Shown here piece by piece: positions 46,319-56,295 of a DNA stretch of 64,000 bases. Both the position numbers and the translations under genes were made by a program. The notes beneath the pieces were generated by a model that was given only the letters and a program-made list of their open reading frames with translations, did not search any database and had not been told where the DNA came from. The number at the start of each line of letters is the position of its first letter. Within the stretch, counting starts at the first letter, position 1. Source of the stretch: Granulosicoccus sp045106195 (lineage in GTDB: Bacteria; Pseudomonadota; Gammaproteobacteria; Granulosicoccales; Granulosicoccaceae). The stretch covers positions 55,292-119,291 of the forward strand of contig JBGCEH010000022.1 of assembly GCA_045106195.1 (NCBI GenBank), given 5' to 3'.

Positions 46319-48790
46319 ATGAGCAAAAACCTCGTAATCGTAGAGTCTCCTGCCAAGGGCAAGACCATCGAAAAGTACCTGGGCAAGGACTACAAGGTCC
46401 TTGCTTCGTACGGGCACGTGCGCGATCTGCTGCCGAAAGAGGGAGCTGTAGATCCCGATAACGACTTTGCCATGACGTACCAGATGATCGAGCGTAACGA
46501 GAAACACGTTAACGCGATCAAGAAAGCGCTGAAAAAAGCTGACACCCTGCTTCTTGCAACTGACCCGGATCGCGAAGGCGAGGCCATCAGCTGGCATCTG
46601 GTTGAACATCTACGCGAAACAGGCGATTTGAAAGACAAGAAAGTGCTGCGTGTGGTGTTCCATGAAATTACCAAACGCGCGGTGCAAGAGGCTGTCGATA
46701 ATCCGCGAGAGCTGGGCTATGACCTCGTCAATGCACAGCAGGCCCGCCGTGCGCTTGACTATCTAGTCGGATTCAATCTGTCACCATTGCTTTGGCGAAA
46801 AATCAGTCGTGGCCTGTCAGCCGGACGTGTGCAATCTCCGGCGCTTCGCATGATTTGCGAACGTGAAAACGAAATAGAGGCCTTTATTCCGCAGGAATAC
46901 TGGAGCATCCTTGCTGATCTGGAAAAGGACACGCAGCCTTTCAGTGCAAGATTGTCATTGCTCAACGGCGAGAAAATGAAACAATTTACGGTCACGAATG
47001 GTGAGGTTGCCAATGACACCCGCGATATGCTCATGGCGCATGCATCCGGCTCTCTCAAAGCCGTAAAGGTCGAGAAAAAGCAACGCAAGCGTAACCCAAC
47101 GGCTCCGTTCACCACATCAACTCTTCAACAGGAAGCCTCCCGTAAGCTCGGGTTCGGTGCTCAGCGAACCATGCGTTGTGCGCAGAAACTTTATGAGGGC
47201 ATCAAACTGGGTGATGAAGGCGCTGTTGGCCTTATCACCTACATGCGTACTGACTCTATCACTCTGTCACAGGACTGTCTGGACGAACTACGGGAATTGA
47301 TTCCGCAGCGCTTCGGAAAGGACTATCTGCCAGACGAGGTCAACGTCTACAAGAATAAGTCAAAAAATGCCCAGGAAGCCCACGAGGCCGTTCGTCCAAG
47401 CTCCGTGATGCGCGCGCCAGATGAAATCAAGCAGTTTCTGGATGAGGATCAGTACAAGCTTTATAACCTGATCTGGAAGCGAACCGTTGCCAGCCAGATG
47501 ATCCACGCAACCATCGATCAGGTGGCTGTTGACTTTGCGTGTGGAGAAGGCAATCAATTTCGGGCCAATGGTTCTACCGTGAAATTCCCCGGCTTCATGA
47601 CGGTCTATCTGGAGGACGTCGACGATAAGAAGAAAGCCGAGGACGATGACAAGTTATTGCCTGAGATCAAGGAAGGCGACGTCGTGCCTCTACAGGACAT
47701 TAAACTCACTCAACATTTTACCGAACCTCCACCTCGCTTCTCTGAGGCCAGTCTGGTCAAAACGCTGGAAGAGTATGGCATTGGCCGACCTTCGACCTAT
47801 GCATCGATCATCTCGACCCTTCAGGGCCGGCAGTATGTTGAAATCGAAAGCAGGCGTTTCTTTCCTACCGATACCGGTCGTGTCGTTTCAGGGTTTCTCT
47901 CAGCACACTTCGACAAGTATGTTGACTACGACTTCACGGCCAATCTTGAAGATGAACTGGATGCCGTATCACGCGGAGAAAAAGACTGGGTGCCATTGCT
48001 GGGCGATTTTTGGAAACCCTTTCATGCTCAAGTCGAGGACAAGCTGGAAAACGTCTCCAAAGATGAAGCTATCCAGGCTCGTCAGCTGGGGATCGACGAG
48101 GAAAGCGGTCGGCCGATCAGCGTACGTATCGGTCAATACGGAGCTTTCGTCCAGATAGGTACACGCGACGACGAAGACAAACCGAAATTTGCCGGCCTGC
48201 GTCCCGGCCAGAAAATGAACTCTATTACTCTTGAGGAAGCCATCCAGCTTTTCGATCTTCCACGCAAATTGGGCGAGACACCTGAGGGTGAAAAAATCGT
48301 TGCCAATATCGGTCGTTTTGGCCCTTACCTGCAATACGACAAGAAGTACGTATCACTCAAAGAAGATGACCCATACACAGTCACACTTGAGCGCGCGCAA
48401 GAGATAGTCGCAGAAAAGAAGGTTGCCGACGCCAACAAACTGATCAAGACGTTTGAAGGTACCGACATACAGATTCTCCATGGCCAATGGGGCCCTTACA
48501 TCACCGATGGCAATAAGAACGCCAAGATGCCCAAAGAGCTGAAAGAGACGCCTGCGGCAATCGATCTGGAGACCTGTCAGAAGCTGCTTGCCGAAGCGCC
48601 CGAATCCAAACGCAGCAAGAAAAAAGCCGCAGCGGCTGCGAAACTCGAGGCAAAGAAAGCGGCGGCAGCGAAGAAAAAGGCGGCAGCGAAGAAAAAGACC
48701 AAGAAGAAATCCGCAGCCAGCAAAAAGGCAGCTGCAAAGAAGCGGGCCGCTGCCGCGGCAAAAAAGAAAGCTGCCGCAGCTCAGGAATAG
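46319..48790 (+). CDS. topA: DNA topoisomerase I with Lys/Ala-rich tail
   Basis: The product has 823 residues. The Toprim domain includes E9 and TDPDREGEAI (about 81-90), and the nucleophile is Y308 in TYMRTDS. The C-terminus lacks the four-Cys zinc ribbons of E. coli TopA and instead has three repeats of the IGQYGAFV / IGRFGPYLQ / GQWGPYI type, then a tail of about 75 residues made mainly of Lys and Ala. Such tails bind DNA in actinobacterial TopA. The gene shares its last base with the tsaC start. Confidence 0.96.
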   Translation: MSKNLVIVESPAKGKTIEKYLGKDYKVLASYGHVRDLLPKEGAVDPDNDFAMTYQMIERNEKHVNAIKKALKKADTLLLATDPDREGEAISWHLVEHLRETGDLKDKKVLRVVFHEITKRAVQEAVDNPRELGYDLVNAQQARRALDYLVGFNLSPLLWRKISRGLSAGRVQSPALRMICERENEIEAFIPQEYWSILADLEKDTQPFSARLSLLNGEKMKQFTVTNGEVANDTRDMLMAHASGSLKAVKVEKKQRKRNPTAPFTTSTLQQEASRKLGFGAQRTMRCAQKLYEGIKLGDEGAVGLITYMRTDSITLSQDCLDELRELIPQRFGKDYLPDEVNVYKNKSKNAQEAHEAVRPSSVMRAPDEIKQFLDEDQYKLYNLIWKRTVASQMIHATIDQVAVDFACGEGNQFRANGSTVKFPGFMTVYLEDVDDKKKAEDDDKLLPEIKEGDVVPLQDIKLTQHFTEPPPRFSEASLVKTLEEYGIGRPSTYASIISTLQGRQYVEIESRRFFPTDTGRVVSGFLSAHFDKYVDYDFTANLEDELDAVSRGEKDWVPLLGDFWKPFHAQVEDKLENVSKDEAIQARQLGIDEESGRPISVRIGQYGAFVQIGTRDDEDKPKFAGLRPGQKMNSITLEEAIQLFDLPRKLGETPEGEKIVANIGRFGPYLQYDKKYVSLKEDDPYTVTLERAQEIVAEKKVADANKLIKTFEGTDIQILHGQWGPYITDGNKNAKMPKELKETPAAIDLETCQKLLAEAPESKRSKKKAAAAAKLEAKKAAAAKKKAAAKKKTKKKSAASKKAAAKKRAAAAAKKKAAAAQE

Positions 48791-49368
48791 TGGGCGACAT
48801 TGAGTGTCGGCAGAACACTCTGCCAGCAGTGACAACGGCGGTTAATGCGATTCGACAGGGTGGCGTAATTGCCTACCCTACCGAGGCTGTCTTCGGCCTT
48901 GGCTGTAACCCTTATGACAACGTAGCCCTGCAACGCATCATCGATATCAAGGGACGCGATGCGCACAAGGGTTTCATTCTCATTGCGTCCAGCCAACTAC
49001 AACTAAGCGAGTATCTTGCGCCGCTGACGGAAGAACAGCAGCGCACACTTGATAAGCACTGGCCGGGGCCGGTCACTTTTGTGATTCCTGCAAGCGAGAA
49101 AATCAGAGGTAGCTTGCTGGCAGGCTATCGCGACAGCCTGGCCGTGCGCGTCAGCACGCACCCCGTTGTTATCGCCCTGTGCGAACAGTACGGTGGTGCC
49201 ATTGTCTCGACCAGCGCTAACCGCTCCGGTGAGCTTGCCCTGCGTAAAATATCCGACGTTTCTGCTTCAATGGGTGCAGAGCTTGACGCTATCGTTGATG
49301 CGCCAGTCGGACAGCTAGACTCACCAACAAGAATTTTTGATCTAGTGTCCGGCAAGCAACTTCGGTAG
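48790..49368 (+). CDS. tsaC: Threonylcarbamoyl-AMP synthase (Sua5/YrdC family)
   Basis: The product has 192 residues. Conserved features are GGVIAYPTEAVFGLGCNPYD, the K-x-R-like DIKGRDAHKGFILIAS, WPGPVTFVIP and STSANRSGE. It makes the threonylcarbamoyl-AMP precursor of t6A in tRNA. It starts at a GTG that overlaps the topA stop by one base. The short form lacks the Sua5 C-terminal domain. Confidence 0.95.
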   Translation: MGDIECRQNTLPAVTTAVNAIRQGGVIAYPTEAVFGLGCNPYDNVALQRIIDIKGRDAHKGFILIASSQLQLSEYLAPLTEEQQRTLDKHWPGPVTFVIPASEKIRGSLLAGYRDSLAVRVSTHPVVIALCEQYGGAIVSTSANRSGELALRKISDVSASMGAELDAIVDAPVGQLDSPTRIFDLVSGKQLR

Positions 49369-49485
49369 GTATAAAGAGCGGCAGGTATGCTTCAACCAAT
49401 ACTCAAGGGGATACGGTAAAATACGGCACACGCAGGTAGATATTGCCTACTTCCAGCTCCTATCAAACATATGTAACCATTGCGC

Positions 49486-50424
<939 letters not shown>

Positions 50425-50427
50425 AAC

Positions 50428-50488
50428 GCTAGCCCAGACAAAGAGTGAGTGCGCCGTAGATAGGCTGCACTGAACAAACCGGGCTAGC
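50428..50488. terminator. Nested inverted repeats downstream of hemF
   Basis: GCTAGCCC (50428-50435) is repeated inverted as GGGCTAGC (50481-50488). Inside it, AGTGC-GCC at 50448-50455 pairs with GGC-T-GCACT at 50463-50471. Together they could fold into a cruciform at the end of hemF. No T tract follows. The rest of this 225-base spacer shows nothing else. Confidence 0.3.
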
Positions 50489-50649
50489 CTGGACTCTTAA
50501 CGAAACGGCTGATTCTTTCACCTGACCCATTGTTTGTAGCGAACCCTGCTTAGTCGGCAATACAGTCCTGACGGACAAGCATGAACGGAAAATAAAGAGT
50601 CGAACTGGGACGGCTCGCAGCGGGATTTTGCTTCTAGCTCCTAGGCAAC

Positions 50650-51783
50650 CTAGGCAAGTCTTGCGGGGTTCAGGCGAGGTAGAAGCTCTTGTTGCCAGCT
50701 GGACAGTGACTGTCCACTTAACATTCTCGCAGCTAACTCAGATAAGGCAGGCGATGTCTGTATTCCATATCCACCCTGCCCGGCCAACCAGAAAAATCCC
50801 TGTGTTCGGTTATCTTCACCGACAACAGGGATTTTGTCGGGCGCGAAGGTTCGCAATCCCGCCCAGGTTGTCTCAACCCTGTCTACTTCAATGGTAACTG
50901 CCTGTTCGAAGCGATCAAGCCCTTCAGCAATAGTCATGTCTTCTGCATAGGCGTCATGCGGAGCGGTTTGCGTTTCGTCTGCGGGAGACACCATCAATTT
51001 GCCTCCAGTGGGTCTTGCGTACCAGGTTTCATCGGCCGAGACGACGAGTGGCCATGCGGACACATCATAGCCCTTCGGCAAGCGCAGGAGCGCAGCAGAA
51101 CGCCTGTGCGGTGTCAGTCCCAAAGGCTCGATGCCTGCCAGGTCAGCAACCTTGTCTGCCCATGCGCCTGCCGCATTGACAATCGTTCTGGCAAGCCATA
51201 TTCGTCCCTTTTCAGAGGTGACTTCCCAGTGCGTCTCTCGGCGACGCAACGTTTTCACAGCGTGCCCGATGCATACATGAGAACCGCGCTGCGCAAGCAC
51301 CTTTAGCCAGGCCTGCAGCAGGCGATCAGCATCGATATCAAAGGCTTCTTCGGCGAACGTGGCTCTTCGCAAACCATCAGTTTTCAGGATTGGCACCCGC
51401 GTGACAGCTTCAGCGATGCTGATTTCCGATAGATCGGGAGTAGCGGCGAGTAGCGCATCCAATTCGCGTTCTTCTTCATCGCTTCTGGCCAGTATCATCT
51501 CACCTCTAGGCGAAAGAAATCCGGCTTCACCGGACAACGCTGCGGGACTGGAGAGATAGGCCTTGCTTTCCAGTGTAAGCACGCGAATCTCCTGCCCTCC
51601 ATAACCTGCAATCCAGGCAGCCGCTGAACGTCCTGTGGCGTGGTATCCGCACTGATCTTCGGCTTCCAGCAAAATCACCGATAGATTATCTGGCAACATG
51701 GCGGCACAGCCAACACCGGCGATACCGCCACCGATGATCAACACATCTGCAATTGACTGATCCATGGTATTTGCTTGGCTCAT
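50650..51783 (-). CDS. FAD-dependent oxidoreductase (DAO family)
   Basis: The product has 377 residues. The N-terminal dinucleotide motif VLIIGGGIAGVGCAAML and the C-terminal FWLAGQGGYGIQTSPALSELAA match the DAO family, near glycerol-3-phosphate dehydrogenase or D-amino-acid dehydrogenase relatives. HATGRSAAAW (about 50) is the usual FAD-contact segment. The chosen start (ATG at 51783) is one of three closely spaced; GTG 51792 and ATG 51765 are alternatives. Its gene is 60 bases downstream of tyrS on the same strand. The substrate is unknown. Confidence 0.8.
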   Translation of the reverse strand: MSQANTMDQSIADVLIIGGGIAGVGCAAMLPDNLSVILLEAEDQCGYHATGRSAAAWIAGYGGQEIRVLTLESKAYLSSPAALSGEAGFLSPRGEMILARSDEEERELDALLAATPDLSEISIAEAVTRVPILKTDGLRRATFAEEAFDIDADRLLQAWLKVLAQRGSHVCIGHAVKTLRRRETHWEVTSEKGRIWLARTIVNAAGAWADKVADLAGIEPLGLTPHRRSAALLRLPKGYDVSAWPLVVSADETWYARPTGGKLMVSPADETQTAPHDAYAEDMTIAEGLDRFEQAVTIEVDRVETTWAGLRTFAPDKIPVVGEDNRTQGFFWLAGQGGYGIQTSPALSELAARMLSGQSLSSWQQELLPRLNPARLA

Positions 51784-51843
51784 ACAGCGCACAATGCGCT
51801 TTTAAGGGGAGAAACCTGGAGCAGGCGCTGCGACACTCGCTGT

Positions 51844-53145
51844 TTACGACTCTAACGTCAGTACAAAGTAGTTTTTCTTGCCGCGCTGAAGGAGTATGAA
51901 TTTGTCGTTAACCAGGTCACTGGACGTTAGCGTGCGCTGTTCGTTCACTTTTTCCTTATTGACGGCAATGGAATTTTCCTTAAGCGCACGACGAACCTCA
52001 TTGGTCGACTTCAGAAAACCAGTCTCTGCCGACAGCGCTGCCACGATATCCAAGCCTTGATCGATTGAAGATCGTGAGACAGTTGCCTGAGGAACACCAT
52101 CAAAGACATCCAGAAACGTTTGCTCATCAAGTTGTTTTAAATCCTCAGTGGTCGCCTGTCCGAATAATATCGAACTGGCGGCAATCGCTTTTTCCAGCTC
52201 TTTCTGTGAGTGCACCAGGGACGTGATTTCAGCCGCCAGCCTTTTTTGAAGTACTCGCAAATGAGGAGCGCCTCGATGCTCGGCAATTAGTTCGTTTATG
52301 GTCGATTCACTTAGAAACGTAAACAGTTTTATGTATTTTTCGCTGTCCTCGTCGCTAGAGTTCAGCCAGTGCTGGTAAAATCTGTAGGGAGATGTAAGCG
52401 TTGGGTCCAGCCATATGTTCCCACCTTCCGACTTACCGAACTTGGATCCATCGGCCTTCGTAATCAGTGGACACGTGATGGCAAATGCCTTGCCTCTGGC
52501 GATTCTTCTTACCAGTTCTGATCCAGTGAGAATATTGCCCCACTGGTCGCTGCCTCCCATCTGGAGACTGCAATCAAGGTTTTTGTAAAGATGTAGAAAG
52601 TCGTAACCCTGAACCAACTGATAGGTGAACTCGGTAAAACTCATCCCACCTGAATTTTCCGCATCCACAGAGATTCTGTTCTTGACCGAATCTTTTGCCA
52701 TCATGTAATTGATGGTTATATGTTTACCCACGTCGCGGATAAACTGCAGAAAACTGAAGTCTTTCATCCAGTCATAGTTGTTGACCATTTCGGCAGAATT
52801 TTCAATATCGCCGGAGAAATCCAGAAAATGCGCAAGCTGTTTTCTTACCGCCTCCTGATTGTGCCGCAACGTGGCCTCATCCAGCAGATTTCGCTCATCA
52901 GACTTCCCCGAGGGGTCTCCTATCATGCCAGTTGCCCCACCCACCAACGCCACTGGCCTATGCCCTGAGCGCTGAAAATGCGCCAAGAGCATAATGGGAA
53001 CGAGGCTACCGATGTGCAGGGAGTCTGCGGTGGGATCAAACCCGATATAAGCGCTACGCATACTCTCTTGCAGGTGCTCTTCAGCACCTGGCGTCACATC
53101 GTGGATCATTCCACGCCACTCGAGTTCTTTTAAAAAATTCGTCAT
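51844..53145 (-). CDS. tyrS: Tyrosyl-tRNA synthetase, Bacteroidota-like type
   Basis: The product has 433 residues. Class I signatures are HIGS (44-47) and KFGKS (235-239); an S4 RNA-binding domain is C-terminal. Many stretches (YIGFDPTADSLHIG, VGGATGMIGDPSGKS, NYDWMKDFSFLQFIRDVGKH, QRGKKNYFVL) resemble TyrRS from Bacteroidota more than typical gammaproteobacterial enzymes, suggesting ancient or recent transfer. This judgement is from memory of those sequences. I chose the ATG at 53145; the longer frame starts at TTG. Confidence 0.94.
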   Translation of the reverse strand: MTNFLKELEWRGMIHDVTPGAEEHLQESMRSAYIGFDPTADSLHIGSLVPIMLLAHFQRSGHRPVALVGGATGMIGDPSGKSDERNLLDEATLRHNQEAVRKQLAHFLDFSGDIENSAEMVNNYDWMKDFSFLQFIRDVGKHITINYMMAKDSVKNRISVDAENSGGMSFTEFTYQLVQGYDFLHLYKNLDCSLQMGGSDQWGNILTGSELVRRIARGKAFAITCPLITKADGSKFGKSEGGNIWLDPTLTSPYRFYQHWLNSSDEDSEKYIKLFTFLSESTINELIAEHRGAPHLRVLQKRLAAEITSLVHSQKELEKAIAASSILFGQATTEDLKQLDEQTFLDVFDGVPQATVSRSSIDQGLDIVAALSAETGFLKSTNEVRRALKENSIAVNKEKVNEQRTLTSSDLVNDKFILLQRGKKNYFVLTLES

Positions 53146-53611
53146 CTGGATCGGCAGCAAGACCGCACTAGGGTGCTTTGACGCAGATATTAGCTCATTG
53201 TGTATCTGTCGGGTAAATGATGTGACTCTTGTTCTGCTTAATCCACAGAATCGTCCTCACACAGCGTTTTTGCAACGACCAGCAGGACAATTCAGTTGAA
53301 CGAAGGCAACTTGCGGAACGCAAATTTTAATCAGCTGTCCAAACACTGATGCACGCCAACCGCCACCACACCCAGGCACGTACCTGCCGCAGCTGCGCTG
53401 CACACTCCCGTCATTTCCGCGAAGACGGGAACTCACGCCTGTCGCAACGTGAACGCTCCCTGCGAAGCGTCCAGCCTTGCGCGCTTATGGCCTTGGACAA
53501 GGAAGCCCCCCCCTGGAAAGATCACATTTTGCGTACCCTTGATACAAAACCGGCACAGGCCGGAATGCTAATGTACACCCACCCTATTCGACTGCCGGGC
53601 TAACGCTAACC
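53146..53611. repeat. Non-coding spacer with REP-like palindrome
   Basis: The 466 bases between tyrS and glsA hold no credible gene. At 53407-53429, CCCGTC and GACGGG flank ATTTCCGCGAA, matching the common dispersed CGTCATTCCCGCGAA-type palindrome; a degenerate relative is at 15354. The divergent promoters of tyrS and glsA must lie here, but no convincing -35/-10 pair was found. Confidence 0.35.
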
Positions 53612-54523
53612 ATGTCACTACAATCCGTAATCGATGATATTGCAAACACCGTTGCACCACTGGTAGGTCAAGGCACGGTCGCTGACTACATTCCGGCTCT
53701 GGCGTGTGTCGATCCTTGCCAATTCGGTATAGCCATACACACCAAAGACGGTGAAACCTTCCACAGCGGTGATGCGCAGACAGAATTCTCCATTCAAAGT
53801 ATCTCGAAGGTGCTGGGACTAACACTATCCGTAGAACACCATGGCAGACAGCTTTGGAAGCGTGTTGGCCTAGAACCATCAGGCGATCCCTTCAACTCGC
53901 TGGTACAGATAGAACACGAGCAGGGGATACCTCGCAATCCCTTGATCAATGCGGGGGCTATTCTTATTGCAGACACCCTACTGTCAGCCTATGACGATCC
54001 GATCCAAGAGCTACTGTCATTCATTGAATATCAGACCTGCCAAAGACCTTCCATTGACGAGGAGGTGGCAGCATCGGAAAAAGCGACAGGCTTTCGTAAT
54101 TCTGCCATGGCCAACCTGATGAAAAGTTTTGGCAACTTGCACCATTCTGTAGACGATGTTCTGGATGTCTACTTCAACCAGTGCTCCATAAAATCAAACT
54201 GTGTACAACTTGCAGAAACGTTTGCGTTTCTAGCCTGCGACGGTAGCCAGCCTGTCAGCAAGCGACAAATTGTCACCCCGAGGCGAGCACGTCGCATTAA
54301 TGCGCTGATGCTTACCTGCGGCACCTATGACCGGGCCGGGGAGTTTGCCTTCGAGGTTGGCCTGCCAGCGAAGAGTGGTGTGGGTGGCGGAATCGTTGCC
54401 ATCGTGCCCAATCAAATGGCGGTATGCGCCTGGTCACCTGCCCTGAGCGAATCGGGAAACTCCGTTGCAGCGACAGAAGCACTGCGATTGTTTGCAGAGC
54501 GTACGGGCTATTCTATTTTTTAG
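53612..54523 (+). CDS. glsA: Glutaminase A
   Basis: The product has 303 residues. The serine-dependent active site S63-x-x-K66 (IQSISKVLGL) and later PFNSLVQIE, NPLINAGAI and GGIVAIVPNQMAV match the beta-lactamase-fold glutaminase family. It hydrolyses glutamine to glutamate and ammonia in the cytosol. The gene stands alone between convergent and divergent neighbours. Confidence 0.95.
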   Translation: MSLQSVIDDIANTVAPLVGQGTVADYIPALACVDPCQFGIAIHTKDGETFHSGDAQTEFSIQSISKVLGLTLSVEHHGRQLWKRVGLEPSGDPFNSLVQIEHEQGIPRNPLINAGAILIADTLLSAYDDPIQELLSFIEYQTCQRPSIDEEVAASEKATGFRNSAMANLMKSFGNLHHSVDDVLDVYFNQCSIKSNCVQLAETFAFLACDGSQPVSKRQIVTPRRARRINALMLTCGTYDRAGEFAFEVGLPAKSGVGGGIVAIVPNQMAVCAWSPALSESGNSVAATEALRLFAERTGYSIF

Positions 54524-54618
54524 CCTGCACTATTCAATGCACCCCGGAAAAATCGCACTGGAGAGTTCAAGCCAGTCCGTGTGACTTCAGCGTCAGTGCC
54601 GGGCTGGCAAATCCGCGG

Positions 54619-55362
54619 TCAAACCAGACGCTTCAACGGCTCGAAATGATGCATGCTCTCAAAATTGCAGAATTCAACGGGCCCAAGCGGTATGGCTGAG
54701 AGCTTCTGTGCATAGCGCCCGGCCAGCTCATTACTGAATTCCACCAGTGCGGCTGCGGTAGGCTCAGTCAGCCATTGCAGCAAGTAGGCAAGCGATATGT
54801 GAAACATATATTCCTCAAACCGCGGAGGGTTAATACCGGTGGCTGTACGCAAGCGTTCCCGGGCATGACGCAATGGTGCATCGTGCTGCTCTCCTACCCG
54901 GCGCACTCGCAGACCAAGGCCACAAAACAGGCTGACAATTTCAACGCTTTGTGAAGGCTCAAGTTTTACATCAGCAAGTTTCTCCAGCATGTTTGCCGAT
55001 AATTCATCACGGCTCATTCCGGGTTTGGCTCCAGTGGGTAAACAGGCTGGATTGTTGACCCCCGGCGATATACCCTCAAACACGGTCATATGAAATGATG
55101 ACGGTGGCAGAAAGGTAAAAAACGATGCAAAGCGGCTCATCTTGATTTCCTCCTGAAGAGCACGCAGTTCATCGTGCGCTGGGCTTTGGGCATCAACGTG
55201 ACAAACAAACGTGTTACCCGGCCAGACCTGCAGCGTACCATCGCTGAGAAATTTCCCACCCTCTCCCGGCAAGGCAATACCACTGGGCCACGGCTCTCTC
55301 GATAGTTTGCCGGTCAGAAAGTTAACAGCCTCTGTATTGGCTGCCGTCGGTTTATTGCTCAT
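54619..55362 (-). CDS. DUF1868 protein, 2H-phosphoesterase-like
   Basis: The product has 247 residues. Two H-x-S/T motifs, FHMTVFEG and FHISLAYL, separated by about 100 residues, are the hallmark of 2H phosphoesterases (2'-5' RNA ligase-like). The N-terminal GGKFLSDGTLQVWPGNTFVCHVD fits the DUF1868 subgroup. Members act on cyclic or 2'-5' linked nucleotides; the actual substrate is unknown. The gene is divergent from the cupin gene at 55458. Confidence 0.75.
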   Translation of the reverse strand: MSNKPTAANTEAVNFLTGKLSREPWPSGIALPGEGGKFLSDGTLQVWPGNTFVCHVDAQSPAHDELRALQEEIKMSRFASFFTFLPPSSFHMTVFEGISPGVNNPACLPTGAKPGMSRDELSANMLEKLADVKLEPSQSVEIVSLFCGLGLRVRRVGEQHDAPLRHARERLRTATGINPPRFEEYMFHISLAYLLQWLTEPTAAALVEFSNELAGRYAQKLSAIPLGPVEFCNFESMHHFEPLKRLV

Positions 55363-55457
55363 TGTGTTCCTGTTGCCTCAAATAGTTGCGGGTATTCTTT
55401 CTCATCTCAAGCACTTATACTCCAGCGAATCGCTCCTCGCTCGAGAACTGCTCTGCC

Positions 55458-56057
55458 ATGCACCATCGCAGCCCTGAACTAACGCAATTCCTCAGTACTC
55501 TGCATCAGGCAATCATCGCCAATGCGGCTGTTGATAGTGAAGCTCATCGTGTCACTGACAGTATCATGAGCGCTCTGCGCGAGCCGAAGGCAACTGCCAA
55601 TCGAACGGCTTGCACACTGCCTCTCTGTACATTGCTCAATGAAGTGGTTGGCGAGCTTGATGGTGAGTCGATGGCGGTGCAACACGCTCATGCCATGGAA
55701 GCGCTCGCACCATCTCTCAAGTGGTGGCTCAGACCGGACGCCAGCCAGATTGGCGAACCGTTCGCCTCGGGACATGCCAATGCTACCGTTATCGGACGCG
55801 GAGGACTGGAAGAGCGGGAAGATGTGTGGGTGGGAATCAGCCTGTTGGCACCGGACATTAATTACCCGGTGCATCATCACCCACCAGAGGAGGTATATCT
55901 TGTGTTATCGCCCGGTGAGTGGCAACAGGACAATGGCGACTGGCACGAACCGGGCGTCGGTGGCATTGTCTACAACCCACCCGATATACTTCACGCTATG
56001 CGTTCAGGATCCAGACCGCTTCTGGCCACCTGGTGTCTACTGGCTCTCGCTGACTGA
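55458..56057 (+). CDS. DMSP lyase-like cupin (DddQ family)
   Basis: The product has 199 residues. A C-terminal cupin carries H139-x-H141-P..E145-x-Y147 (YPVHHHPPEEVYLVLSPGEW) and H179 (NPPDILHAM). This arrangement of two His, Glu, Tyr and a later His matches the metal and catalytic residues of DddQ-type dimethylsulphoniopropionate lyases, which cleave DMSP to dimethyl sulphide and acrylate. I chose the ATG at 55458, giving the family length of about 200. No acrylate-using genes (acuN, acuK, dddP) lie alongside, so other small-molecule lyase or isomerase roles stay possible. Confidence 0.7.
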   Translation: MHHRSPELTQFLSTLHQAIIANAAVDSEAHRVTDSIMSALREPKATANRTACTLPLCTLLNEVVGELDGESMAVQHAHAMEALAPSLKWWLRPDASQIGEPFASGHANATVIGRGGLEEREDVWVGISLLAPDINYPVHHHPPEEVYLVLSPGEWQQDNGDWHEPGVGGIVYNPPDILHAMRSGSRPLLATWCLLALAD

Positions 56058-56192
56058 TTCTGTCCACTGTGATTCGTCCCACTCCAACGGGAGCAGCACG
56101 CGGGACACCAGCAAGTAAAACAACGGAAGGGTCATTACCAGTAGTGCAACAATGACTATCACCTGAATCCAGTTTTTTTTCTGTTCGTCCAT
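56037..56192 (-). CDS. Small 51-residue membrane protein
   Basis: ATG at 56192-56190 and TAG at 56039-56037 enclose 51 codons. The product has a short charged N-terminus (MDEQKKNWIQ), one hydrophobic helix at about 10-34 (VIVIVALLVMTLPLFYLLVSRVL) and an acidic, polar C-terminus rich in Ser, Glu and Trp. It overlaps the end of the cupin gene by 21 bases on the opposite strand. The ribosome site is weak (GAAACGC). The clean single-helix layout makes it a likely real gene. Function is unknown. Confidence 0.5.
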   Translation of the reverse strand: MDEQKKNWIQVIVIVALLVMTLPLFYLLVSRVLLPLEWDESQWTESVSESQ

Positions 56193-56295
56193 AGCGTTTC
56201 AAAAGTTGTATCTGACGATGTAAGCATAATAATCAGAGGTTCAGGTTGATGCAAACCCCCTGATGGCTATTGGACTTTACCGACACATTATCTAC

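Noticed and set aside
48353..48835. Minus-strand Cys/Leu/Phe-rich frame opposite the topA tail
   Set aside because: It is the mirror of the Lys/Ala codons of the TopA tail.
53349..53603. Plus-strand 84-codon frame upstream of glsA
   Set aside because: It runs through the REP-like palindrome, is rich in Arg, His and Cys, and resembles no protein; it is probably non-coding.
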